Assembly: GCA_902797795.1 (NCBI GenBank)
Contig: CADBUF010000070.1
Location: forward strand, 1-55,954
DNA length: 55,954 nt
DNA from: an uncultured Erysipelotrichaceae bacterium
GTDB lineage: Bacteria > Bacillota_I > Bacilli_A > RFN20 > CAG-826
Direction of reading: 5' to 3'
A program made the translations under genes and the position numbers. This document shows, piece by piece, positions 37,204 through 46,264 of this stretch (the first letter of the stretch is position 1; the number at the start of each line of letters is the position of its first letter). Under the pieces are notes generated by a model. The model had not been told where the DNA came from. It searched no databases and saw only the letters and a list, made by a program, of their open reading frames with translations.

Positions 37204-39681
37204 ATGAAAAAGAGAAGAGTACTAAGTTGCTTAGCAGTGTCATTTTTACTTGCTGGATGCGGCGCTAATGCAAATAGTGATCCACAACCAACAGGCAGCT
37301 CTCAAGTTGAAATTTTATTAACATCAATTAGTTTTGTTAACGAAGATGAAGTTGTTAAATCATATAGATATGGCGAATCTTTCGTCAAACCAGAAATATT
37401 AGCAACATATAGCAATGGCTTAACAGTAAATGTTACCGAATCGGTCTCAGTCAGTGGATTCAATTCTCGTAAATTAGGGGAACAATCAGTAACACTCTCT
37501 TATGAAGGCAAATATCTTACTTATTCAGTAACGATTTATAATCTTTTAAAAGAGATTTCAATAAGTGGACAAATCACCTCTTTTGAAGTTGGTGATGACT
37601 TTGCTTTTGGTGGTATTGTTCACGCGATTTATGATGATGGAACAGTCTATAACGTAACAGGAAGCGCTCTATTTAATGGCTATGATATGTCAGTAAGTGG
37701 TACTCAAACAGTTTTCGTTAGTTATGATGGTTTCTCTGCAAGTTATGAAATAACAATTAATGAAAAAAGCGAAAAAGTTGTTCAATCGATCTCACTAAGT
37801 AATTTAATTGAAGAATATAAAGTTGGTGATGACTTTGTTAGACCAACAGTCACTGCTACTTTTGATGATGAATCAACACTTGATGTTAGTGACGCAGCCT
37901 CTATTAGTGGCTATGACCTATCCAAAGTAGGAACTTATGAAGTAGTCGTTTCATATAAAGGACAAAGCGCATCTTATAGCGTTACCGTCAAAGAAAAAGA
38001 AGGTAATGTCGATGATCTTGATCCAGACAATGATGAAATTGAAGGCGATTTCTCTATCACCACTAAAGATGGTGGGGAAGTCACCGTTGAAGATAATGTT
38101 TACACAATTACAACCGCAGGAACATATTCTCTTAAAGGCAAACTCACCAATGGACAAATTGTTGTAGACGCTACAGATGCAGAAGTTGAATTGTCTTTAG
38201 AAGGTGTTTCAATTTCTAATAGTAATGATTCACCTATTTACATTAAAACAGCCGATTCAATCGATATCAGCGCGAAAAAGAACACAAAGAACTATGTTTA
38301 TGACAATAGATCAACACCTTCAAGCGACGAAGATGTAAAAGGAGCTGGTATTTATTGCGAAGATGGTGATTTAAAAATCAAAGGTAAGGGAACATTAGTA
38401 GTTACTTCCTTAGCTAATAATGGTATCCACGGAAAAGATGATGTAACCATTAAAAACGCAACATTAATTGTTAGAGCCGTTAATAACGGTATTAGAGGCA
38501 ATGACAGTGTTTCTATTGAAGAGACACCTACTATTGATATCATCTGTGGTAATGATGGTATTAAAACCTCAAGCTCTGATATTTCTAGCAAAGAAAAACA
38601 AAGAGGAACCGTCAGTATTACAGGCGGCACCATTCAAATTAATTCCTACGCTGATGGAATTGATGCAGCATATGACGCAGTCATTGCCGATACTATAGTA
38701 GAAGAAAGTGATGGAACCACAAGTGTAATATCTCCAGTTATTGACATTTACACTAACATCTACTCTTCATATTCAGTTACCGATTTAAGTGAAGGCGCTC
38801 TTGAAGCTAACATCCTTAGAGCATGGGGTCCAGAACCTAGTAGCGAAGGTAATACCGCTAAAGCAGCAGATTCCGCTAAAGGTATCAAGGCGTGCAATTT
38901 GATCGATATCTCTGGTGGGACAACATATGTCAAAGCATACGATGATGGAATCCATGGAAATAAATATTCCGATGATGAATTAATCAGCCTTGAAAATGGC
39001 GAAAACGCAACAGGAGACGTCTCAATTAGTGGCGGAGTTGTTACTTTAAATGTTAGCGACGATGGAGTTCACGCTGATGGAACACTCAATCTATCTGGTG
39101 GCGAAGTCACTGTTGAAGGATCTTATGAAGGATTAGAAGGAACAGTCATTATTGTTACTGGTGGTAAGGCCACGGTTAATGCTACTAATGATGGAATTAA
39201 CGCCTCTAACTCTCACAGCAACGATTCTTGTTCTATCAATATTAGTGGCGGATATTTAGATGTTACAGTCGATTCAAATGGAGACCATGACGGAATTGAT
39301 AGTAACGGTACAATCACTATCAGTGGCGGTACAGTAGTTACTAGAGGTCCAAATAGTCAAAATATGTCACCAATTGACGCTGATGGAACAATCAAAGTTG
39401 AAGGCGGAACCGTCGTTGTTATTGGAAGAAACATGTCTTCTGGTAATGGAGGATGGTATGCTCCTGGTGGCGGTCCTGGTGGAGGAGGCGGATTCCCTGG
39501 TAGCAGTTCTATAACTGTTGGAAGTGGAGTTACAACCACAAACGCAACCACTGGTGGATCTAAAGGTAACCACACTATTACATTTGCCAATTCAAACGAA
39601 GTAATCAGCTACTATAATAGCTATACCTATAGCAATTATGTGACCGTTTATAGTGTTAATGGAACAGCAACTGTTAAATAA
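37204..39681 (+). CDS. Lipoprotein with Ig-like repeats and a DUF4353 beta-helix (Cthe_2159-like)
   Basis: An 825-residue lipoprotein (lipobox LLAGC, Cys19). Three bacterial Ig-like repeats follow (about 39-113, 114-191, 192-267), each with a [FY]xxGDDF-like start and a VSYxG end. From about residue 280 comes a DUF4353 carbohydrate-binding region: repeated GGT/GGxV beta-helix turns (ISGGTTYVKAYDDGIHG, DGVHADGTLNLSGG, DGIDSNGTITISGG), then a Gly-rich loop (APGGGPGGGGGFPG). Family members such as Cthe_2159 bind acidic polysaccharides; that is known for the family, not shown here. Expected outside the membrane. The two-component genes just upstream suggest regulated expression. Confidence 0.88.
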   Translation: MKKRRVLSCLAVSFLLAGCGANANSDPQPTGSSQVEILLTSISFVNEDEVVKSYRYGESFVKPEILATYSNGLTVNVTESVSVSGFNSRKLGEQSVTLSYEGKYLTYSVTIYNLLKEISISGQITSFEVGDDFAFGGIVHAIYDDGTVYNVTGSALFNGYDMSVSGTQTVFVSYDGFSASYEITINEKSEKVVQSISLSNLIEEYKVGDDFVRPTVTATFDDESTLDVSDAASISGYDLSKVGTYEVVVSYKGQSASYSVTVKEKEGNVDDLDPDNDEIEGDFSITTKDGGEVTVEDNVYTITTAGTYSLKGKLTNGQIVVDATDAEVELSLEGVSISNSNDSPIYIKTADSIDISAKKNTKNYVYDNRSTPSSDEDVKGAGIYCEDGDLKIKGKGTLVVTSLANNGIHGKDDVTIKNATLIVRAVNNGIRGNDSVSIEETPTIDIICGNDGIKTSSSDISSKEKQRGTVSITGGTIQINSYADGIDAAYDAVIADTIVEESDGTTSVISPVIDIYTNIYSSYSVTDLSEGALEANILRAWGPEPSSEGNTAKAADSAKGIKACNLIDISGGTTYVKAYDDGIHGNKYSDDELISLENGENATGDVSISGGVVTLNVSDDGVHADGTLNLSGGEVTVEGSYEGLEGTVIIVTGGKATVNATNDGINASNSHSNDSCSINISGGYLDVTVDSNGDHDGIDSNGTITISGGTVVTRGPNSQNMSPIDADGTIKVEGGTVVVIGRNMSSGNGGWYAPGGGPGGGGGFPGSSSITVGSGVTTTNATTGGSKGNHTITFANSNEVISYYNSYTYSNYVTVYSVNGTATVK

Positions 39682-39739
39682 TCATTGAATTAATTATTTC
39701 AATTAATTAAAATATTTCACAGCGAAAGGAGAAAGAACT

Positions 39740-39979
39740 ATGCTAGGTTGGTACGATTGGGTATTACTTGGTGTCAGCGTAATCATTATCGTCTTGTGCT
39801 TGTTACAAGGTGGTAAATCAGAAGGTGCTTCTGGTGCGATTACTGGTGGCGGTCTTAACGTTTTCGTTAAAACGAAAGAAAGAGGAGCAGAAAAAGTTAT
39901 TTCCATCCTCACACTTATTACTGTAGCGATCTTCTTCTTAATCGCTATATTAATCAAAATCCTTAACGGACAAGGTTGA
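39740..39979 (+). CDS. secG: Preprotein translocase subunit SecG
   Basis: SecG, 79 residues, with two membrane helices (DWVLLGVSVIIIVLCLLQ and VISILTLITVAIFFLIAILI) and the connecting GGKSEGASGAITGG loop typical of the family. It supports SecYEG-SecA export. GGAG ribosome-binding site 9 bases upstream. Confidence 0.9.
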   Translation: MLGWYDWVLLGVSVIIIVLCLLQGGKSEGASGAITGGGLNVFVKTKERGAEKVISILTLITVAIFFLIAILIKILNGQG

Positions 39980-39995
39980 TAGTTAAATCAAATAA

Positions 39996-40025
39996 AAAGA
40001 CTCGAGTTGATAAATTCGAGTCTTT
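39996..40025. terminator. Bidirectional terminator after secG
   Basis: A perfect 10-bp stem AAAGACTCGA/TCGAGTCTTT with a 10-nt loop and T run; it separates secG from the convergent metalloprotease gene. Confidence 0.88.
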
Positions 40026-40030
40026 CTTTT

Positions 40031-41668
40031 TTATAATTTGATACAAGTTATGGTTGCACCATTTTCGTTTACTTCATCGAAATAGATAGCCCAACCAAGT
40101 TTAATTCGAGTATTTAATTTTTCTTTTAATGGGAATTGGTTTTTATAGGTGCCCATGGTGAAATAATCGCCAGTACCAAATAAATCATCATTTGTTAAAC
40201 TAAATTCATCACGATCATCTTTATAGACACCACCATCTTTAGTGTTAAATTCATAACCTTTTCTAATAACAGTTAATTGTCTATAGGCACTTGAACCCGC
40301 TAAATCAACAGCTCTATCGCCGCCAGAATTACTTGTCGCATGAACAACGTTTCCTTTTGATGGTAAACCTGTAGTACCACCAGTATTAGTGGAATATAAA
40401 CGGGAATCAACATGCCATAATCTAATTCCATAAGAATCAGGCCCAGCATTACGATTCTTTAATGCGTAGTCGGTATCAAATTTATTCAATCCATTTGGAG
40501 AATAAAATTCAATCATTAAAAAATTATGGAATGGGGTACCAAATGTATTAGCGTTTGAACTCAAGGCAATAACTTCTCCACCTTCTTCCATTGGTTTAAG
40601 GTGAATCTTCACTGTTTCTTGAGGATGATACGCTTTTGCCCACCCTAAAGCATAACGACTATATGGATCATGGCCTCCAACATTTTCATCTTGCATCGAG
40701 AATGATAAAGCAGGTGAAGAGGCACCAGAATAATCATAATAATCATTTAATCCAAAGATGTGCCCCATTTCATGGATAAAAGTATGAGCATCAATATTAC
40801 AATGTCTAGTATCTCCACTGGCATAAGAGCTACCACTTCTACTAATAGCGGCATCTTTAGAATACATGAAATCATAACTAGACCAGAAAAATGCATTAAC
40901 AGTAGGGTTAAAGGTGCTAGAAGCAGATAACGTCCAAGAAGTATAAGCCCATAAATTACTAGCATCGTTATTTCCTAATGCTGCTTGATCAGGGGCGCCA
41001 TAAACCATCATCACGCCATCTAAATAACCATCTTTATCAGTGTCAAAAGATGAAAGAGTATCAACATCTAAATATGATTTATACCAATCAATTGCCTTTT
41101 TTAACAAGGATTCAGTTCTGTAATCGTTATCAACATAATAATGTTCACTACTATAGCCACATTCATACCAAGGGGTAACTACACCTTCAAGATGAACGGT
41201 GCCAAAGGAATCGGCGTCGTAATAACTACTAACAGAGTGCCAACCTGTATCTTCTTCATTTCCAAAGAAAGCGGTTTTTATGTCATCTTTAACGTTATCA
41301 GGATAAAGAATATAATCGCTAGAATCAGTGAACCAAATTGGAATAACTAAAAGTTTTGGATTACCAGTAGAAGGGCAAACACTTAGTCCATAATATGAGT
41401 TTTTAGCGAAATCTTGATAAGTAATACTAGATTTCTTACCAGAGAACTCACTAACTTCTAAATCATCATAAGTGTGATCATATTCATCATAGATAAGGTT
41501 ATCTATTGGTTTTGGATTTTCCTCTTCTTGAGGTTTGCCTTCTTCTTGACTTGGTTTAGAAGGAATAAAAGTACCACCACTAGAAGAGGTATTTTGAAAG
41601 CCACACCCAGCAACACTAAGTGCGTTAACTAATATGAAAGCAAATAGTAAACCTTTGTTCTTTTTCAT
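40031..41668 (-). CDS. M6-like zinc metalloprotease lipoprotein
   Basis: A 545-residue lipoprotein (lipobox SVAGC, Cys22) with a Ser/Pro/Glu-rich linker to about residue 60. Zn-protease motif HEMGHIFGLND at residues 299-309 (HExxHxxGxxD) and the context AHTFIHEMGHIFGLNDYYDY resemble the M6 (immune inhibitor A) family. An EF-hand-like loop DTDKDGYLDG lies at about 209-218. Secreted proteolysis of host or dietary proteins is inference. Confidence 0.88.
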   Translation of the reverse strand: MKKNKGLLFAFILVNALSVAGCGFQNTSSSGGTFIPSKPSQEEGKPQEEENPKPIDNLIYDEYDHTYDDLEVSEFSGKKSSITYQDFAKNSYYGLSVCPSTGNPKLLVIPIWFTDSSDYILYPDNVKDDIKTAFFGNEEDTGWHSVSSYYDADSFGTVHLEGVVTPWYECGYSSEHYYVDNDYRTESLLKKAIDWYKSYLDVDTLSSFDTDKDGYLDGVMMVYGAPDQAALGNNDASNLWAYTSWTLSASSTFNPTVNAFFWSSYDFMYSKDAAISRSGSSYASGDTRHCNIDAHTFIHEMGHIFGLNDYYDYSGASSPALSFSMQDENVGGHDPYSRYALGWAKAYHPQETVKIHLKPMEEGGEVIALSSNANTFGTPFHNFLMIEFYSPNGLNKFDTDYALKNRNAGPDSYGIRLWHVDSRLYSTNTGGTTGLPSKGNVVHATSNSGGDRAVDLAGSSAYRQLTVIRKGYEFNTKDGGVYKDDRDEFSLTNDDLFGTGDYFTMGTYKNQFPLKEKLNTRIKLGWAIYFDEVNENGATITCIKL

Positions 41669-41715
41669 GGCGATATTTTATACCCCTAATTCCTTAAATG
41701 AAACAAATCTAAGTT

Positions 41716-43401
41716 TTATTTAAGTGAATTGATTAAACCACCAATACCTTGTTCTTTCAATATTTTTATGTAATCACCTAATAAATTTACTATGAGTTCG
41801 TCTAAGGCATTCATTGATCTCATTTCAATATCAGCGTTGTCATCATAAAGACGATAACCGGTATCTTGATATCTTTTTAAACCAGTAATTTCATTGGTCA
41901 TTTCATATATAACACTTTGGTAATCTTCTTTAACCGAAGCGACATTTTCAAGTTCTTGCTTAACGTCTTTAACTCCGTTATAGGCAAAAACTTCTACTCC
42001 GGTTCCTTTACCAATTGTATATAAATTACCAAAAACAGAAATAGCGGTGTCGCATAACGTATGAGACATGCTACCAGGAGTGTCACTATTCATGTTGATA
42101 TTCATCATCATAAGACCATCATAATTGAGATGTTTTTTCACTAAAGTGAAAAATTCCACTGTTGTCATATGAAATGGAGCGCTTATTGATGTGTAGGCAT
42201 CAACTAAAATAATGTCGTATTTATCATTTGTTCTTGCTAAAAAATTTCTTCCATCATCACATATAACATTTACAGTTGGATTCATGTGGAAATATTCATA
42301 AGAAAGATCGATGATTTTTTGATCGATTTCAATCGCAGTAATATGACAATTTGAGTTCATATAGTTTTTCATCATTGTGGCGTATGTTCCAGTTCCATTA
42401 CCAAGAATTAAAATCTCAGGATTGTCTTTGACTAAATATTTGCTACTTAAAAGATAGTCATAATACATTCCAGTTAAAGAATCATCATCTTTAATCATTG
42501 ATTGAACACCAAATAGAATGTTGGTACTTAGATATGTAGCGTTATCCTGACGATAAACTTTCAAATAATTATAAGTGGATTCTGTTTCTTTAATCGTTCC
42601 TTTTTCTTCCCACAAGGTGAATGAAGCATTAATAGAAAAGATCATTCCCACAATAAAAGTAGCGGAATATATACAAGTTAACACGATAGAGCGTATGAAC
42701 CTGCGCTTTTCTTTTTTGCCATCTTTAGTTGAAGTGACTTCCACTTCTTCTTTTCTTGGTTTGTTTTTATAGATTTCAATGAACGAAGTTATCACATAAA
42801 GTAAGCCAACTAAAGCGATTAATCCACCAAAGAGAACAAAGGAATTGCTTGTTCCGATAAATGGAATAGTTAAAAAGGTTGGCAAGAAAGTACCTAATAT
42901 AGAACCAACAGTGTTCAAAGCTTCTAATAAGCCAATGACTTTACCGCTAACTTTTTCTCCCATCGCATATTTAATCAAGCTAGGAGTAACTTTGCCTAAA
43001 AATAGTAAAGGAGGAACAAAAAGAATGATGCATGAGAATAACGCCGCCCAAATTACAAGGTTATGAGTTATAAAAAGAGCAAAGAGAACACTAACACCAA
43101 CAATTACATATTTGCCAAGGAAAGGAATAAGAATGATATAAACACCTGCAAAAGATAATTCTAAATACAATCTTAGATATGATGGTTTTTTATCAGCCTG
43201 TTTTCCACCCCAATAGTTCCCAACTGCCATAGCAATCATAATGACGCCAATAATAAGAGTCCAAACGACTTGGCTAGAAGAAAAATATACAGAGATGAGT
43301 CTTGACGCACTCATTTCAATTCCCATAAGACATAGTCCAACAAGAGCCTCTGTAATGAAATAATAAGTTTTACTGTGAATAAATAGCGGTTTCTTTTCCA
43401 T
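41716..43401 (-). CDS. Membrane protein fused to a spermidine-synthase-like domain
   Basis: A 561-residue fusion: the first 270 residues hold about eight membrane segments (MFS-like), and from about residue 325 there is a Rossmann methyltransferase/SpeE-like domain (ILGNGTGTYATMMKN, TAIEIDQKIID, DGRNFL, IILVDAYT). The canonical SpeE GGGDG is GNGTG here, and the last Asp motif is LVDAYT rather than the DxxD of polyamine synthases. A substrate other than putrescine is therefore likely. AGGAG ribosome-binding site; TATAAT on the minus strand at 43421-43426. Confidence 0.86.
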   Translation of the reverse strand: MEKKPLFIHSKTYYFITEALVGLCLMGIEMSASRLISVYFSSSQVVWTLIIGVIMIAMAVGNYWGGKQADKKPSYLRLYLELSFAGVYIILIPFLGKYVIVGVSVLFALFITHNLVIWAALFSCIILFVPPLLFLGKVTPSLIKYAMGEKVSGKVIGLLEALNTVGSILGTFLPTFLTIPFIGTSNSFVLFGGLIALVGLLYVITSFIEIYKNKPRKEEVEVTSTKDGKKEKRRFIRSIVLTCIYSATFIVGMIFSINASFTLWEEKGTIKETESTYNYLKVYRQDNATYLSTNILFGVQSMIKDDDSLTGMYYDYLLSSKYLVKDNPEILILGNGTGTYATMMKNYMNSNCHITAIEIDQKIIDLSYEYFHMNPTVNVICDDGRNFLARTNDKYDIILVDAYTSISAPFHMTTVEFFTLVKKHLNYDGLMMMNINMNSDTPGSMSHTLCDTAISVFGNLYTIGKGTGVEVFAYNGVKDVKQELENVASVKEDYQSVIYEMTNEITGLKRYQDTGYRLYDDNADIEMRSMNALDELIVNLLGDYIKILKEQGIGGLINSLK

Positions 43402-43420
43402 AACTGCTCCTCATTGTATA

Positions 43421-43449
43421 ATTATAATTGTTTTTACAAAGTAACTTTG
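43421..43449 (-). promoter_or_regulatory. -10 box and CAAAGTaACTTTG palindrome upstream of the fusion gene
   Basis: TATAAT (minus, 43421-43426) lies 20 bases from the ATG. Upstream, CAAAGT-A-ACTTTG (43437-43449) is a perfect 6-bp inverted repeat overlapping the -35 position. It may be an operator. Confidence 0.4.
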
Positions 43450-43481
43450 ACGATAATAGTTATTGATGTAATAATCATATC

Positions 43482-43498
43482 ATTCGATTATATCGAAT
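43482..43498. repeat. Inverted repeat ATTCGAT-tat-ATCGAAT
   Basis: A perfect 7-bp inverted repeat with a 3-bp centre in the divergent gap between the SpeE-like fusion and the small membrane protein; operator candidate. Confidence 0.45.
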
Positions 43499-43551
43499 AA
43501 AACAAATATTTGCTATCTCCTAACTTAATTAAATTTGCTATCATATTTGTG

Positions 43552-44085
43552 ATGACAGACAAAGTATATCGAAACGGACATAGAGCCGCACTATTTGGAC
43601 TAGTAGTAGCAATATTAACTTTAGTTGGTGGAGCAGTTGTAATCCCAATTGTAGTTTTTGCTAGAAACTTACCAGTTTTTAAAACCCACAACATTTCCGT
43701 TATGCCAAGAACCTTAATTGGTGATTATTATTTAAAAGGTAATACGTATAATTACAGCACCTATGATGATGGCATAATTACCATCACCTCAGATAAAGGA
43801 CATGCGAGTTTAGGTAATATTGATGGGACTTCCTACTTGTATTCGCTTAAAACTGACGAATTAACCACACTAACCTTTAACCTCTTTATAGGTGAAAAAA
43901 ATATTTATCGATTAGACAATTTTAATGTTTATAGATGTGATTCAACCGGAACAATCATCACAAAAATTAGTCCGTCCGAATTACGCCTTGTAGGAACATA
44001 TATGAATATCGCTCTTGAATACGATTTTGATAGTGATGTCTATATCTATGGCGTCGATATAACTTACACAGTTAGAGAAAAATAA
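43552..44085 (+). CDS. Small single-pass membrane protein, unknown function
   Basis: Not recognised. 177 residues from ATG 43552 (the frame opens at 43510). One membrane helix near the N-terminus (AALFGLVVAILTLVGGAVVIPIVVFA), then an extracytoplasmic Thr/Tyr-rich, beta-looking domain. I see no ribosome-binding site; TATCAT at 43539-43544 would give a near-leaderless message. Single gene, ending at a shared terminator. Confidence 0.7.
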   Translation: MTDKVYRNGHRAALFGLVVAILTLVGGAVVIPIVVFARNLPVFKTHNISVMPRTLIGDYYLKGNTYNYSTYDDGIITITSDKGHASLGNIDGTSYLYSLKTDELTTLTFNLFIGEKNIYRLDNFNVYRCDSTGTIITKISPSELRLVGTYMNIALEYDFDSDVYIYGVDITYTVREK

Positions 44086-44106
44086 AAGATGACTCAGTCA
44101 TCTTTT
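44084..44106. terminator. Bidirectional terminator
   Basis: AAAAGATGAC/GTCATCTTTT stem with a 3-nt loop and T run, between two convergent genes. Confidence 0.85.
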
Positions 44107-44355
44107 TTATAGTGATAATGATTTATAGAAGATGAAATTATTTTCGCCGTCTATATATCCAACTTCTTTGCCGTTGATTATGATTGATCCATCATCATCT
44201 ACATATCCGATTTTCTTTGGAGGAAAAGATATTTCTCCCTCGTCAGATATTTCTGCAAACTTTCTTCCATTTATATAAAGGACGTTTTCGCCGATATACC
44301 CAACTAGTTTTTCGTCTATATAGATATTTTTACCAAACGAATCAATTATTAGCAT
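44107..44355 (-). CDS. Short repeat protein of GYI-type units
   Basis: An 82-residue protein made of about five short beta repeats with the core K-x-[VI]GY[IV]-x-x-[DE]-x-x-[IL]xxxG (LVGYIGENVLYINGRK, KIGYVDDDGSIIINGKEVGYIDGENN). The pattern resembles small beta-flower or MORN-like repeat proteins; no enzyme function visible. Its ATG overlaps the glmU stop by 7 bases, so the two are translationally coupled. Confidence 0.72.
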   Translation of the reverse strand: MLIIDSFGKNIYIDEKLVGYIGENVLYINGRKFAEISDEGEISFPPKKIGYVDDDGSIIINGKEVGYIDGENNFIFYKSLSL

Positions 44356-45374
44356 ATCTCTTCGTCTTTTTTGAAAACGTATGGTCCAATAAACTTGTTA
44401 TCAGAAATTTTAACGTTTTCAAGAGTGGAATTCATGATGTGATTGTCATTTCCCATATTAACATTTGTTAATGAAGTGTTTGGGCCAAGCCAGTTTGCTT
44501 CACCAATCTTACAAGGACCTAAAATAGAAGTATTTGGTCTAATAATTGTGTCTCTACCAATTACAGCGTCAGGAGAAATATAAGCTGTATCTGGATCTTC
44601 AATAGAAACACCAGAAAGCATTAGTTTACGGTTTACTCTTTTTCGAATAACTTTAGCAGCATAGCTTAATTGGAAACGATCGCTAACACAGAAGATATCT
44701 TGAGCATCTTCTAAAACATAAGCTTCAACTCGATATCCATCACGATTAAATAATTTCACAAGTTCGGAAAGATAGAATTCTTTTTTAGCATTACTATTCG
44801 ATAACTTAGGAAGGTACTCTTGTAATAACCTGTTATTAATAATATAAATACCAGCGTTAACTTCGCCTATTTCTCTTTCTTCAGCGTTACAGTCTTTATC
44901 TTCACGGATATCTAATAAACGATAACTGCCTTTTTCTCTAATAACACGGCCGTATCCTGTAGGATTTTCAAATACAGAAGTACAGATAGTTAAAGCGTTA
45001 TCGCCTTTTTCATGTTTGTGATAAATCTTTTGAAGAGTTTTGGTTGTTAATAATGGGGTATCTCCACCTACAACAATAATATCTCCGTCTTTATCAGCAA
45101 GTTCTTTAACTTGCATTAAAGCGTGCCCGGTTCCAAGAATTTCTTTTTGCCAAACAACTTTTGAATAATCTTTAACACACGCTTCAGTAGCTTTTCCACC
45201 AAAACCAACAACCGTGTATAAATCTTTTAAACCTAACTGTATAACAGCGTCAACCACATAGTTAATAAGTGGTTTTCCTAAAATTGGATAAGCAACTTTT
45301 GAATGGTTTGGGTCACGGCTTTCCATACGGGAGCCTCTTCCAGCGCCTAATATAACTGCATATTTATCTTTCAT
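44349..45374 (-). CDS. glmU: GlmU-type UDP-GlcNAc pyrophosphorylase lacking the acetyltransferase part
   Basis: The N-terminal uridyltransferase domain is clear: VILGAGRGSRMES, the lysine in HSKVAYPILGKP, QKEILGTGHA, VGGDTPLL and NAGIYIINN. GlmU is normally about 450 residues, with a left-handed beta-helix acetyltransferase at the C-terminus. This one stops at 341, after only three or so helix turns (AVIGRDTIIRPNTSIL, SDNKFIGPYVF), before the catalytic His and acetyl-CoA parts. It should form UDP-GlcNAc from GlcNAc-1-P but not acetylate GlcN-1-P. The ispE-glmU order is as in Bacillus. Confidence 0.88.
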   Translation of the reverse strand: MKDKYAVILGAGRGSRMESRDPNHSKVAYPILGKPLINYVVDAVIQLGLKDLYTVVGFGGKATEACVKDYSKVVWQKEILGTGHALMQVKELADKDGDIIVVGGDTPLLTTKTLQKIYHKHEKGDNALTICTSVFENPTGYGRVIREKGSYRLLDIREDKDCNAEEREIGEVNAGIYIINNRLLQEYLPKLSNSNAKKEFYLSELVKLFNRDGYRVEAYVLEDAQDIFCVSDRFQLSYAAKVIRKRVNRKLMLSGVSIEDPDTAYISPDAVIGRDTIIRPNTSILGPCKIGEANWLGPNTSLTNVNMGNDNHIMNSTLENVKISDNKFIGPYVFKKDEEIC

Positions 45375-45390
45375 TCTTTTCTTCTCCTTA

Positions 45391-46242
45391 CTAATTTATA
45401 ACTTTTGTTACTTCAACGAAGTAATGATCATCTAATTCTTTTGCCACTTTCTTTATAAGTGATGAGTCTGTAGAAAGAGCGAAAACAGTAGAACCTGATC
45501 CACTCATGAGAACAATTTTAAAACCTCGGTCAAATAGTGTTTGTTTAATCTGCTGTATCTCTGGCACTAGTTTAATCGCAGCTTCTTCTAAGGAATTACC
45601 AATAGAGGCCGCTAATAAATCATCATCACCTTCTTTAAGGGCTTTGATGACATCATCAACTTTGACATGTTTATATGGAAGTGAATCTGCAATTGCAAAA
45701 ACTTCTTTTGTTGAACAACCAATATTTGGTTTAACTAATAAAACATGGTAATTGTTCTTAACTTCAATTGGATGCAATTCTTCTCCAATTCCATTACATC
45801 TAGATGGAACGCAAGGAATAAAGAAAGGGATATCAGCACCTAGAGGTGTAGCAAGTTCAATAAGCTCTTGCTCACTCGCATTAAGTTTTAGCATCTCGTT
45901 AACTGCTTTTAAAGTAAATGCAGCGTTACTACTTCCACCACCTAAGCCAGCTTGCATAGGAATGTTTTTATGAATATAAACTCTAAATTTAGTAGTGAAA
46001 CCATATTTCTTCGCTAAAGACTCAATCGCACTTGTTGCTAAATTATAATGGACAAGCCCATTAGAAAAGTCGTCAACAGTAACAAAGTTATCATTACTTT
46101 TATATAAAGGTTCAATAATAATTGAGTCATGAAGTTCAATAGGAAGCATAACGGAGTCTAATTCATGATATCCGTTACTTTTCTTACTAACTACATCAAG
46201 AGAAATATTAATTTTTGCAAAACTTTTAATCGATTTAACCAT
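45391..46242 (-). CDS. ispE: 4-diphosphocytidyl-2-C-methyl-D-erythritol kinase
   Basis: IspE (283 residues), a GHMP kinase of the MEP isoprenoid pathway. The ATP loop is PMQAGLGGGSSNAAF, and the C-terminal GHMP motif is KIVLMSGSGSTVFAL. Its presence indicates isopentenyl diphosphate is made by MEP rather than mevalonate. 22 bases after rsmA on the minus strand. Confidence 0.95.
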   Translation of the reverse strand: MVKSIKSFAKINISLDVVSKKSNGYHELDSVMLPIELHDSIIIEPLYKSNDNFVTVDDFSNGLVHYNLATSAIESLAKKYGFTTKFRVYIHKNIPMQAGLGGGSSNAAFTLKAVNEMLKLNASEQELIELATPLGADIPFFIPCVPSRCNGIGEELHPIEVKNNYHVLLVKPNIGCSTKEVFAIADSLPYKHVKVDDVIKALKEGDDDLLAASIGNSLEEAAIKLVPEIQQIKQTLFDRGFKIVLMSGSGSTVFALSTDSSLIKKVAKELDDHYFVEVTKVIN

Positions 46243-46264
46243 ATTGATACACCTACATTATATA

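Noticed and set aside
39440..39580. Minus-strand Pro-rich ORFs opposite the glycine-rich part of the beta-helix lipoprotein
   Set aside because: They are antisense shadows of GGT/GGC glycine codons.
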